Shown here piece by piece: positions 51,958 through 59,878 of a stretch of DNA of 64,000 bases. The stretch covers positions 310,001-374,000 of the forward strand of contig NZ_CP013363.1 of NCBI RefSeq assembly GCF_001718315.1, given 5' to 3'. Made by a program: the position numbers and the translations under genes. How positions within the stretch are numbered: position 1 is the stretch's first letter; every line of letters begins with the position of its first letter. Source of the stretch: Burkholderia diffusa. GTDB lineage: Bacteria; Pseudomonadota; Gammaproteobacteria; Burkholderiales; Burkholderiaceae. The notes beneath the pieces were generated by a model that did not search any database, was not told where the DNA came from, and saw only the letters and a program-made list of their open reading frames with translations.

Positions 51958-52595
51958 CGGGCGACGCGACGCACGTGCGCGCGACGCTCGACGCGTGGCG
52001 CGAGCAGGGCGCCGACCGGCTCGATCCGGTGCGCTTCCAGCGGCTCGACGCGCTCGAGAAGCGCGCGGCCGCGCTCGACGGCGACGCGCGCGCGTTGCTC
52101 GACGCGCGACTCGAGACGCTACTGGAAGGGTTTGCGCAGATCGTCTCGCGAGCCGGTGAAACGGCAGCCGCGAGCGAGAAGGCAGAAGCAAACGCGCCGG
52201 CGCCTGCGCCTGCGCGCAGCTTGCTCGGCGAGCTCGTCGAGCAGCTAGCGCGCGACGCGCAGGCCGATCGGCGCGGGATCGATCCCGACCTGATCGACTA
52301 CTTCCGCGCGATGTGGTCGAAGGTCCGCACCGAACAGCAGTATCGCCAGTCGCTCGACCAGGTGCCGCGCAACGCGGGGCCGCTCAATTCGAATAGCCTC
52401 GTGCATCGGTCGCTCGCGACGATGCGCGAGCTGTCGCCGGAATACCTGCAGCAATTCCTGTCGTACGTCGATGCGCTGGCGTGGCTCGAGGATCTCGCCG
52501 GCGGCGGTGCTCAGCCCGAGAAGGAAGCGCCGCGCGCGAAGGCCGCGAAGCCGGCGAAACCCGCGAAGAAGACTACACGCGCCAAGGCGCGATAA
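51954..52595 (+). CDS. DUF2894 family protein, last gene of the channel-like operon
   Basis: A 213-residue cytoplasmic protein. The N-terminal helix THVRATLDAWREQGADRLDP and the core YFRAMWSKVRTEQQYRQSL and NSLVHRSLATMRELSPEYLQ match DUF2894 as I remember it. The last about 30 residues are Lys/Ala/Pro-rich (PAKPAKKTTRAKAR), a basic tail that could contact nucleic acid or membrane lipids. It starts with GTG, overlapping the OmpA gene by 4 bp, with GGAGGGAAGG upstream. It is probably a fixed component of the same complex. Confidence 0.85.
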   Translation: MTGDATHVRATLDAWREQGADRLDPVRFQRLDALEKRAAALDGDARALLDARLETLLEGFAQIVSRAGETAAASEKAEANAPAPAPARSLLGELVEQLARDAQADRRGIDPDLIDYFRAMWSKVRTEQQYRQSLDQVPRNAGPLNSNSLVHRSLATMRELSPEYLQQFLSYVDALAWLEDLAGGGAQPEKEAPRAKAAKPAKPAKKTTRAKAR

Positions 52596-52624
52596 CGCAC
52601 GCTTTCAGCGACGCCGGTCGCCGT

Positions 52625-53197
52625 CTAGCGCCCCGGCGCCGGTGCGTCGATCGCCGCGCGCAGCGCGTGCAACGCGTCGGTCAGCGCCGACGCGAACGGC
52701 GGATGCGCGGCGATGCCCGCCGCATCGAGCTGGCTGCCGAGGATCGGCAGCGCGACCGACGCGCGCTCGACGATGCGCGCCGACATCACCGACAGCGTTT
52801 CCCGCAGCGCCGCGTCTGCATGCGTCGCGCGCGGCGACGCGTTCAATACCGCGACCGGCTTGTACACCACGGCTTCGCATCCCACGACCCAGTCCAGCGC
52901 GTTCTTCATCACGCCCGTCACGCCGTGCGCGTATTCCGGGCTCGCGATCAGCATGCCGTCCGCGGCGTTCAGCCGCTCGATCAGGTCGCGTACCGCGGCC
53001 GGCGACGGATATTCGGTATCGGGATTGAACAGCGGAAATTCGCCGAGACGATCGAAGCGCGTGATGCGCATCCCGCGCGGCGCGACGCGTGCGGCTGCGT
53101 CCAGCAGCGCCGCGTTGTACGACTGCGCGCGAAGGCTGCCGCACAGCGCGACGATTTCGATGCGGCGCTCGGAATCGGTTCGGGGTTCGGTAGCCAT
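52625..53197 (-). CDS. NADPH-dependent FMN reductase family protein
   Basis: A 190-residue flavodoxin-fold protein. IVALCGSLRAQSYNAALLDA is the FMN phosphate-binding loop, and IASPEYAHGVTGVMKNALDW is the second flavin-binding motif of NAD(P)H:FMN/quinone/chromate reductases. It is convergent with the DUF2894 gene, with 29 bp between the stops. The physiological substrate is unknown. Confidence 0.92.
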   Translation of the reverse strand: MATEPRTDSERRIEIVALCGSLRAQSYNAALLDAAARVAPRGMRITRFDRLGEFPLFNPDTEYPSPAAVRDLIERLNAADGMLIASPEYAHGVTGVMKNALDWVVGCEAVVYKPVAVLNASPRATHADAALRETLSVMSARIVERASVALPILGSQLDAAGIAAHPPFASALTDALHALRAAIDAPAPGR

Positions 53198-53251
53198 CGG
53201 CGAGCGTAGGGGAAGGTGGCTTGCGCGGCGACGCCGCGCGGATCCGATGGA

Positions 53252-53929
53252 TTATCGCATCGGTGCGCGAGCGCCGGGACGCGCGTTCGCGACACGGCGC
53301 AGGTGATGCCATTCGCGTCCTTCCCGCGGAAACTTCACGTCCTGACGCGCCGCTGCAAGCGTGTCGATCATCCCGGTTGCGCGTGCCAGGTCGCCGAGTG
53401 TCCATCCGTTGCCGAGCAACAGCCGGCGCGTATGCAGCGCACCGTATACGTCGTCCGCGACGGCTTCGCCGAGATAGCGCAGCGCGCGGCCTTCGACGTC
53501 GACGAAGCCGTGCCGGTAGTTATGCGCGAGCGCGGTCCATAGCTGCGCCGCGCCGACCGACTGACGTGCGCCGCTGATCAGGCACAGGCCAGCGTCGAGC
53601 CCCCATCGATACAGCGTCGTCGCGAGCCCCTTGCGTTGCGCGGACCCGCGCAGCCGCGTGTGCGGCGCGCGCAGGTAGCGGTCCGCGCGGCGCGGCAGTT
53701 CGGGGAGCCGGTTGAAGATCGTGTAGCCGGCGAGCTGCCGGGCCGACGGATCCTCGACGTAAAGGAAGTATTCGCCGTCGGCCTCGCGATGGCGGACGAT
53801 CAGGCCCGAATCGCCGAGCGCGACGGCCGGCAGGCCGTGCAGGCGATGGCCCGGCTGGTGCAGACGCGCGTGGAGCGTGTCGAGTTCATCGTCGATGTCT
53901 TGCTGGGAATGCTGTACGTCGATACGCAT
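53252..53929 (-). CDS. GNAT-like acetyltransferase, uncertain
   Basis: A 225-residue protein. The region LAGYTIFNRLPELPRRADRY followed by RLRGSAQRKGLATTLYRWGL looks like GNAT strands 4-5 and the acetyl-CoA loop (Q-R-K-G-L-A), and GARQSVGAAQLWTAL is compatible with the later helix. The fold assignment rests on these segments only. I start at MRIDVQHSQQD (53927-53929). It has the same orientation as the FMN reductase and is separated from it by 54 bp; they may be one transcript. Confidence 0.72.
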   Translation of the reverse strand: MRIDVQHSQQDIDDELDTLHARLHQPGHRLHGLPAVALGDSGLIVRHREADGEYFLYVEDPSARQLAGYTIFNRLPELPRRADRYLRAPHTRLRGSAQRKGLATTLYRWGLDAGLCLISGARQSVGAAQLWTALAHNYRHGFVDVEGRALRYLGEAVADDVYGALHTRRLLLGNGWTLGDLARATGMIDTLAAARQDVKFPREGREWHHLRRVANARPGARAPMR

Positions 53930-53981
53930 GGCAAAAGGCGCCCGTCCCGGGCGCATCGAGAAAGTGGATCATCGCAAACGG

Positions 53982-54028
53982 AAAAAAATGGCAGCGGCCC
54001 CCGGGCTCGGCGAGCGAGCCGGGGCCGC
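53982..54028 (-). terminator. Strong rho-independent terminator
   Basis: On the minus strand GCGGCCCCGGCTC pairs with a GAGCCCGGGGGCCGC arm (one extra G) and is followed, after four bases, by seven Ts (53982-53988). It lies directly behind the 28-residue peptide ORF, so it closes that short transcript. It also separates it from the GNAT-like gene. Confidence 0.85.
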
Positions 54029-54031
54029 GAA

Positions 54032-54118
54032 TCAGCTGGGGATGTGCTGGAAACCGGCGGCGATCGCGGCGAGGCCCGCGATGCAGAGTGCGAACAGGAT
54101 CAGGACTTTGTGAATCAC
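54032..54118 (-). CDS. 28-residue hydrophobic membrane peptide
   Basis: A short ORF starting with GTG at 54116-54118, with GGAGA six bases upstream, and ending in TGA at 54032. The product is one hydrophobic helix (VLILFALCIAGLAAIAAG) flanked by His-Lys and a short polar tail (FQHIPS), the typical layout of a single-pass small membrane protein. It is immediately followed by a strong terminator, as expected for a stand-alone small gene. The function is unknown; it resembles stress-linked small membrane proteins only in general form. Confidence 0.6.
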   Translation of the reverse strand: MIHKVLILFALCIAGLAAIAAGFQHIPS

Positions 54119-54544
54119 GCCTGTCTCCTCATGAATGCGCGGCGCCGAACGCTGTGCCGCGGAGACGGTGATGGCGGGCACGGCCCGCGCGGCCGTCGTG
54201 CGGGACGACGGTCGGAGGTCCGGGCGACAGGCGCGCGGACGGTCAGCACCATACGCGACGGGCACGGGGCGGGCAATCGGACTGACGGAGAAAAGCGACG
54301 AAACGCGGAGAATCGCGGTGTTTCGCGACAATTGGTCGCAAGGGGCGGATGTGTCGAAGTCGCTTGTCGGCGTTCGTCGCCCGGCGGTTCGTGTCGAATC
54401 GGGGCGTGTTGCGCTGCTTCGTCCGGGCGCCGTCGTCATGATGACAGGGGCGGCAGCGCTGTATTACAGCGTCCGGAGCATGCTCGACGGCAGTCGCCGA
54501 TGTGATGCCCCGCGCCTGCCGACGGCCCGCTGCCCGTCGCTGCC
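54119..54544. other. Intergenic region with a 15-bp palindrome
   Basis: About 425 bp without a supported gene. It must contain the promoter of the small membrane peptide gene. CGCTGTATTACAGCG at 54456-54470 is a perfect palindrome around one central base. It lies behind the methyltransferase stop and about 340 bp upstream of the peptide gene; its role is unknown. Confidence 0.45.
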
Positions 54545-55828
54545 TCACCCCGCCTGCCGCCCCCCGAACGCGTGCCTGATTCGCGCGAACAGCCCATGCT
54601 GCGCGATCCACTCCGCATACGCACGATAGTCAGGATCGCGCATCAAATGCCGCTCCTCGGTCTTCGCTCGCGTGTAGTAGATCAGATTGACTGCGACGAG
54701 CCCTGCGCAGTGCATCAGTCCGACCTGCCAGCCGAGCGGCTCGACGAACGGCACCGAGACCATCCAGTACGACAGGTTCTTCGTGATGTACGCCGGATGC
54801 TTCGTGAAACGATACGGGCCGGACGTGATGATCCCGCGGTTCGTGAGGTTCGAGAAACGGAGTCCGAACGAGATCGTCGACAGCGCATAGGTCATCAGCA
54901 GCAGGATGATCGCCGCGCCCCAGATCACGCGCAGCGTCGGCGCGGACAACAGCCAGTTGTCCCAGAACAGCGAGCCTTCGTAGCGGATGTAATTGTTCGA
55001 GATCAGCGACCAGAACGGCTGGTAGCACATCAGCGCGGCGACCCAGCCGAGCGTGGTCGGCTCGACGGTGCGCACGTGGCTGTCGAGGATGCGGAACGTG
55101 CACAGATAGCCGACGGTGCCGAACATCAGGTCCATCGTGAACGACAGGTCGTACAGGAACACGAAGGTCGCGAGCGTCATCGGCGCGTGCAGCGCGTTCG
55201 CGAGCGACGCGCTCAGATGATCGGCGTCCTTCGACAGATAGACGGTCATCAGCGGCAGGAAGAATGCCTTCACACCCCAGCCGGCGAGCATCTCGCGCAC
55301 GGGCTGCCAGCTCGCGGGCTTCTCGCGGCGAAACACGTAGCGGCCCCACAGCAGGTACGCGTCGTCGGTTTCGCGCTGGTGGCGATCCATCCATGCGAAG
55401 TAGAACGGCGCGGCGACGATCACGTAAGGCGCGAGCGAGCGCAGCAGCGACCAGAACGGCAGATAGAACGTGCCGTGATATTCGGGCAGCAGCCAGTAGA
55501 TCATGCCGATGCCGGCGTAGATCGACGTCAGCGCGCCGAGCCGCGTCGCGACGCGCGCGAGCCCGAGCGGGCGTACGGCCTGTCGCGACAGGCCCGCGCT
55601 CGGGCGCAGGTAGACGCGCGAGATGAGGATTTCGTGCAGCGCGATCGTGCCGATGATCGCAAGGCTTGCGATGACTGCGCGCGCGGCCGCGTCGAGGTTC
55701 GGCTGGTCGCGCGTGATCCACAGCGCGAAGAGACCGGCCGCGATGCCGAGCAGGCCGGCGCGGAATGGCGTGGCGGAACGGGGCGGGCGGTCCTGGACCG
55801 CGGCGATGCCGTCGAGCGTGGAATTCAT
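54545..55828 (-). CDS. Membrane isoprenylcysteine-methyltransferase-like (ICMT/PEMT) protein
   Basis: A 427-residue multi-pass protein with about 9-10 hydrophobic helices. The C-terminal part has GIITSGPYRFTKHPAYITKN and TEERHLMRDPDYRAYAEW, which match the SAM-binding RHPxY and EE-containing motifs of ICMT/PEMT-type methyltransferases. The N-terminal about 250 residues are an extra membrane part of unknown function (LHEILISRVYLRPSAGL). The start MNSTLDG at 55828 has GAGG upstream. It follows the collagen-like gene on the same strand after 120 bp and a hairpin. The substrate is unknown. Confidence 0.8.
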   Translation of the reverse strand: MNSTLDGIAAVQDRPPRSATPFRAGLLGIAAGLFALWITRDQPNLDAAARAVIASLAIIGTIALHEILISRVYLRPSAGLSRQAVRPLGLARVATRLGALTSIYAGIGMIYWLLPEYHGTFYLPFWSLLRSLAPYVIVAAPFYFAWMDRHQRETDDAYLLWGRYVFRREKPASWQPVREMLAGWGVKAFFLPLMTVYLSKDADHLSASLANALHAPMTLATFVFLYDLSFTMDLMFGTVGYLCTFRILDSHVRTVEPTTLGWVAALMCYQPFWSLISNNYIRYEGSLFWDNWLLSAPTLRVIWGAAIILLLMTYALSTISFGLRFSNLTNRGIITSGPYRFTKHPAYITKNLSYWMVSVPFVEPLGWQVGLMHCAGLVAVNLIYYTRAKTEERHLMRDPDYRAYAEWIAQHGLFARIRHAFGGRQAG

Positions 55829-55851
55829 GATTGGATCCTCGTCGGGATGAG

Positions 55852-55885
55852 GGCCGGCGCCCCCGCTTGGCGGGTGGCGCCGGCC
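55852..55885 (-). other. GC-rich hairpin between the collagen-like and methyltransferase genes
   Basis: GGCCGGCGCC (55852-55861) pairs with GGCGCCGGCC (55876-55885), and CCCGC/GCGGG extends the stem. No T-run follows, so it is more likely an attenuating or mRNA-protecting element between the highly repetitive upstream gene and the methyltransferase gene. Confidence 0.55.
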
Positions 55886-55948
55886 GTCGACCGGGCTTTG
55901 GATTGGAATGTGCCCGGCCATTGGCCTGTGGTTCTGATAGGTGAAGCG

Positions 55949-58075
55949 TTACTTCTTCGGCGTGGCGCCGAGCAGGCCGCCGAGCAGGTTCGTCACGGGT
56001 GCCAGCAGGTTGGTCGCGCCAGCCGTGGTGCCGCCGTTCGAGCTGCCCGTGAGGCCGGCCGTGACGGCGCCGCTGCCGGACGGCGTCGTCGCCGTGCCGG
56101 CCGCACCGGCCGGGCTGGCCGTGCCGACCGCGCCGAGCGCGCCGGCCGGCGACGTCAGCGAGCCCGTCAGCGTGCCGACCGGACCGTTCGTCAGCGCACC
56201 GCCCAGGTTGCCGGTCAGGCTGCCGCCCGGCGTCGTGACCGTGCCGGTGAGGCTTGCGCCAAGCGGCGTCAGCGCGTTGACCAGGCCGGTGACCGGTGCA
56301 AGCAGGCCGCCGATGCCCGAGCCGCTGGTGCCGCTGGTGCCGCTCGTACCGCTGGTGCCGCCCGTACCGCTCGAACCGAGGCCGCCGAGTGCACCCGTCA
56401 CCGTGCCGAGGAGGCCCGTGATCGGCGCGAGCGGGCCGCCGCTGGTGCCGCTCGTCCCGCTGGTGCCGCCGGAGCCGCTCGAACTGCTGCCGCCGCCGAG
56501 TCCGCCCGTCAGCGTACCGAGCAGACCGGTAATCGGTGCGAGCGGGTTGGTGCCGCTGCTGGAACTGCCGCTGGACAGCAGGCCGCCGGCCGATGCCACC
56601 GTGTTGCCGAGCTGGGACACGCTGTTGCCGGCGCTCGTGCCGACCGGGTTGCCGGTCGCGCTCCCGATCTGCGAACCGGCGAGGCCGAGGCCGCTGCCGA
56701 GTGTGCTCAGCAGGCTGTTGAGCGGGGCGCCGAGCATGGTTGCACCGCCGAGCGTTTGCGTGGCGCCCGGCGTCGTGACGCCGCCGGTCAGCGTGTTCGT
56801 GATCGGGTTGATCACGCTGCCGAGTTGCGTTTCGAGTTGCTGGACCGGCGCGCTGTTCAGCGCGGTATTCAGTGCCGATGCGGTCGAGTTGACCGCGGTG
56901 CCGACCGTGTTGACCAGACTGCCGACCAGGGTCGTCGCCGGCGCGAGCGGCGACAGCGGACCGGTGCCGAGGCTCGTCACCGCGTTGCCAAGGTTGTTGA
57001 CCGCGCCGCCGGCGCCGGTCAGCAGGCCGGTGGCCGACGTGAGCGTCGGGCCGAGCGGGTTCGGCGACACGCCGATCGAGCCGAGGCCGGCCGCAACGCC
57101 GTTGCCGAGCGACTGCACGCCGTTGCCGAGGCTGGTGACGGCGTTGCCGATGCTGGTGGCCGTCGTCGGGTTCGTGCCCGGAACTTGCACGCCGCCGATC
57201 TGCGACCCGCCGTTCGCGACCGTCGTGCCAAGTGCCGTGACGAGCGTGCCGGTTTGCTGGAGGACATTGCCGAGCGGGGTGACGCCGGTGCCCGAGGTGC
57301 CTGAGGTGCCGGAAGTGCCCGACGTGCCGGAAGTGCCCGACGTGCCCGACGTACCGGAAGTGCCCGAGGTGCCGGAAGTGCCCGACGTACCGGAGGTGCC
57401 TGACGTGCCGGAGGTGCCTGACGTGCCGGAGGTGCCCGACGTACCGGAAGTGCCAGACGTACCGGAAGTGCCAGACGTACCGGAGGTACCGGAGGTGCCA
57501 GACGTGCCAGACGTGCCAGACGTGCCGGAGGTGCCCGACGTACCGGAAGTGCCCGAGGTGCCGGAAGTGCCCGACGTACCGGAGGTGCCTGATGTACCGG
57601 AGGTGCCTGACGTACCGGAGGTGCCTGACGTACCGGAAGTGCCCGACGTACCGGAGGTGCCCGACGTACCGGAGGTGCCTGATGTGCCGGAAGTGCCCGA
57701 GGTGCCGGAAGTGCCCGAGGTGCCGGAAGTGCCCGACGTACCGGAGGTGCCTGACGTACCGGAGGTGCCAGACGTGCCGGAGGTGCCCGAGGTGCCGGAA
57801 GTGCCCGAGGTGCCGGAAGTGCCCGACGTACCGGAGGTGCCCGACGTACCGGAGGTGCCTGACGTACCGGAGGTGCCAGACGTGCCGGAGGTGCCCGAAG
57901 TACCGGAAGTACCCGAAGTACCAGAGGTTCCCGACGTCCCCGAACTACCGCCGCTGCCCGACGTGCTCGGCTTGATCGACGGCGTGACCGGTCCGTCGAC
58001 GGAGCCGCAGCCGTACAGTGAGAGCAGTGACAGGACGGCCAGCGATACCGCCGTCTTCTTCAAGTAATGGTGCAT
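55949..58075 (-). CDS. Collagen-like (Gly-Thr-Ser)n repeat lipoprotein
   Basis: A 708-residue predicted lipoprotein. Signal peptide [20 protein letters not shown] ends at a lipobox LYGC. Residues about 41-262 are about 74 uninterrupted Gly-Thr-Ser triplets, a Gly-X-Y pattern able to form a collagen triple helix. The rest is built of imperfect repeats such as [11 protein letters not shown] and [13 protein letters not shown] at the C-terminus, plus several short GTS islands (near 56320-56370 and 56440-56480). Burkholderia collagen-like (Bucl) surface proteins share this layout. A role in adhesion or biofilm is inferred. The start MHHYLKK has GAGG upstream. Confidence 0.85.
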   Translation of the reverse strand: MHHYLKKTAVSLAVLSLLSLYGCGSVDGPVTPSIKPSTSGSGGSSGTSGTSGTSGTSGTSGTSGTSGTSGTSGTSGTSGTSGTSGTSGTSGTSGTSGTSGTSGTSGTSGTSGTSGTSGTSGTSGTSGTSGTSGTSGTSGTSGTSGTSGTSGTSGTSGTSGTSGTSGTSGTSGTSGTSGTSGTSGTSGTSGTSGTSGTSGTSGTSGTSGTSGTSGTSGTSGTSGTSGTSGTSGTSGTSGTSGTSGTSGTSGTSGTSGTSGTSGTGVTPLGNVLQQTGTLVTALGTTVANGGSQIGGVQVPGTNPTTATSIGNAVTSLGNGVQSLGNGVAAGLGSIGVSPNPLGPTLTSATGLLTGAGGAVNNLGNAVTSLGTGPLSPLAPATTLVGSLVNTVGTAVNSTASALNTALNSAPVQQLETQLGSVINPITNTLTGGVTTPGATQTLGGATMLGAPLNSLLSTLGSGLGLAGSQIGSATGNPVGTSAGNSVSQLGNTVASAGGLLSSGSSSSGTNPLAPITGLLGTLTGGLGGGSSSSGSGGTSGTSGTSGGPLAPITGLLGTVTGALGGLGSSGTGGTSGTSGTSGTSGSGIGGLLAPVTGLVNALTPLGASLTGTVTTPGGSLTGNLGGALTNGPVGTLTGSLTSPAGALGAVGTASPAGAAGTATTPSGSGAVTAGLTGSSNGGTTAGATNLLAPVTNLLGGLLGATPKK
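57289..57951 (-). repeat. 9-bp minisatellite encoding Gly-Thr-Ser
   Basis: About 74 tandem 9-bp units, each encoding Ser-Gly-Thr on the minus strand. Several synonymous unit types alternate in blocks, the pattern expected from repeated slippage and unequal exchange. Length should vary between strains and may be misassembled in short-read data. All changes by whole units keep the frame. Confidence 0.95.
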
Positions 58076-58445
58076 GGTGGCCTCGACATTGGAAGTTGTG
58101 TCGGGCCGATTACTGCAAATTCCGCGCCATGACATATTCCGCGCAATGCGCCAGCGCTTTGTTGCGGGAATCGGGAATATCGGCGCGATTTAAACGGAGG
58201 AATGGTGGTTTCGCGAGATGGGCGCATCCGATGCGCCGACGGGTTCGCCGTGATGTTCCCGTAAGGAACCGTAACGCCGGCCCGGATGTTACGTAGCGTT
58301 CGATCCGACGTTGCCCGTGCGACGTGGCCGGCCACGACCCGAGGGCGCTTTCTTTGACGAAACGCCCGCGCGCCGCGAACATGACGTGGACCCATCCGGC
58401 CGCCCGCGACGACGAAGCCGGCCACGACTTCAGACAGGACACGAC
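58076..58445. promoter_or_regulatory. Divergent region, collagen-like gene / carboxymuconolactone-decarboxylase-like gene
   Basis: A 370-bp spacer, AT-richer at about 58090-58200. It holds two clear dyads: GGCGCATC/GATGCGCC at 58221-58237 (one-base spacer) and GTTCC-CGTAA-GGAAC at 58255-58269. These are candidate operator sites for one or both genes. I found no gene in it. Confidence 0.5.
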
Positions 58446-58844
58446 ATGAGTGAACAGGACAGGGAACAGGGTAAGGCGCGCCGCACCGAGGTGATGGGCG
58501 ACGCATTCGTCGAGCGCGCGATGCGCGACCTCGACGGTTTTTCGCGTCCGTTGCAGAACTGGCTGAACGAGCACGCGTGGGGCAGCACATGGCAGCGCGG
58601 CGGGATCGACCTGAAGACGCGCAGCCTTTGTACCTGTGCGATGCTGGCCGCGCTCGGCCGCGGCACGGAACTGAAGGGCCACGTGCGTGGCGCCCTCAAC
58701 AACGGCGCGAGCCTCGTCGAAATCCGCGAGGTGCTGCTGCACAGCGCGCTGTACGCAGGCGCGCCGGCGGCGGTCGAGGCGTTCCGCAACGCGCGCGAGG
58801 TCATTGCGGAGCTCGGCCTGTCGCTGCCCGACGACGAAGCCTGA
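58446..58844 (+). CDS. Carboxymuconolactone decarboxylase family protein
   Basis: A 132-residue protein. LKTRSLCTCAMLAALGRGTE then LKGHVRGALNNGASLVEIRE and LHSALYAGAPAAVEAFRNAR are the conserved core of the CMD/AhpD-like fold, near-identical in layout to 4-carboxymuconolactone decarboxylase. No other beta-ketoadipate gene is adjacent, so the substrate may differ. The start at 58446 follows AGGA. It is convergent with the hydrolase gene, 40 bp between the stops. Confidence 0.9.
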   Translation: MSEQDREQGKARRTEVMGDAFVERAMRDLDGFSRPLQNWLNEHAWGSTWQRGGIDLKTRSLCTCAMLAALGRGTELKGHVRGALNNGASLVEIREVLLHSALYAGAPAAVEAFRNAREVIAELGLSLPDDEA

Positions 58845-58884
58845 CCGGCCCGCGACGCATCGCGCCCGGCAGGCCCGTTGACGA

Positions 58885-59871
58885 TCAATGCGCGACGTGC
58901 GCGCCCTGCGCCGGCGCGTCGACCGGCGCGGCGGCGACTTCGAGCAGCCAGTCCGCCGTCGCGTCCGGAATCGTGACCGGCAGCATGTGGCCGCCTTCGA
59001 CGACTTTCAGCCGCACGCGCGCCGACTTCTGCGCGAGCGCCTCGCCGTGCGTCCGCCAGTTCAGGATCGGATCGGCGCGGCCGTACAGCACGTCGACCGG
59101 CAGCGAGAGGTCCGCGTAGCGGCGCTCCATCGCGGGCAGGTCGACGGGCGCCGACAGCAAGTCCGTCGCCGTTGCGTAGAACACGTGCGGCCGCAGCCCG
59201 AGCAGGCCGCCGCCCTTCACCGGGAAGTCGCGCGGCACGGCTTCCGGCGCAAATACCTGGTTCACGGCCTTGCGCCCGGTCAGGATCGTCAGCGGGATCG
59301 CGAAGGTCCACGACACGAAGCGGCGCACCAGCGGCGACGGCAGCATCAGCGGCTTGAACGGCGCCGGCGGTTCGGTCTGCTCATGCGACAGCGGCGCGAT
59401 CAGCGCGAGCCGGCTCACGCGCTCCGGATGGTTGAGTCCGACCGCGAGCGCGATCGCGCCGCCGAGCGAATGGCCGACGAGCACGGGCCGATCGAGCTTC
59501 AGCGCATCAATGAACGCGGCAACCGTGCGGGCCTGCGCGAACACGTTGGCCTGCGAACTGGCGCCGCGCAGCGAGCGGCCGGCGCCGGGCCGATCGACGA
59601 GGATCACGCGATGGTGCTGCGCGAGCCGCGTGAGCGGCAGGTACGCGAAGTTGCGCCACTGGCCGGCAAGCCCGTGCACGAACACGAGCGGCGGGCCGCT
59701 GCCGTATTCGACGTAATGGATGTGGTCGCCGCCGATGTCGACGAAGCGGCCTTCGGGCGGAAACGCGCGTGTCACGCGGCGCGCGACGTAGCCGGAAAAC
59801 AGCGCGAGCGCGGCGAGCACCGCGACGACGCCGAGCAGCACGTTCTGGATCAGGTGGAGCGTATGGCTCAT
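58885..59871 (-). CDS. Alpha/beta hydrolase with N-terminal membrane anchor
   Basis: A 328-residue hydrolase. Residues about 7-29 form one hydrophobic helix (a membrane anchor), followed by the alpha/beta-hydrolase core: FVHGLAGQWRNF (oxyanion), VLVGHSLGGAIAL with the nucleophile Ser, YGRADPI with the Asp and EGGHMLP with the His. The start MSHTLHL at 59871 follows GAGG. It is the last gene of a three-gene operon after the monooxygenase and SDR genes. It probably hydrolyses the ester made by the Baeyer-Villiger-type step (inference from context). Confidence 0.9.
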   Translation of the reverse strand: MSHTLHLIQNVLLGVVAVLAALALFSGYVARRVTRAFPPEGRFVDIGGDHIHYVEYGSGPPLVFVHGLAGQWRNFAYLPLTRLAQHHRVILVDRPGAGRSLRGASSQANVFAQARTVAAFIDALKLDRPVLVGHSLGGAIALAVGLNHPERVSRLALIAPLSHEQTEPPAPFKPLMLPSPLVRRFVSWTFAIPLTILTGRKAVNQVFAPEAVPRDFPVKGGGLLGLRPHVFYATATDLLSAPVDLPAMERRYADLSLPVDVLYGRADPILNWRTHGEALAQKSARVRLKVVEGGHMLPVTIPDATADWLLEVAAAPVDAPAQGAHVAH

Positions 59872-59878
59872 GTCGGCC

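Noticed and set aside
47971..52191. Giant minus-strand ORF opposite the DUF802 operon
   Set aside because: It is an antisense shadow caused by high GC3 and the repeat; it has no recognisable domains and conflicts with the clearly coding plus-strand operon.
54572..57304. 910-codon plus-strand ORF opposite the methyltransferase and collagen-like genes
   Set aside because: It is an Arg/Ala/Gln/Glu-rich antisense frame without domains or a start signal.
55941..58067. Long plus-strand ORF with Pro-Glu-Val/Pro-Asp-Val repeats opposite the collagen-like gene
   Set aside because: It is the antisense of the 9-bp Gly-Thr-Ser minisatellite, kept open by the repeat itself. It has no ribosome-binding site, while the minus-strand frame has a signal peptide, lipobox and ribosome-binding site.
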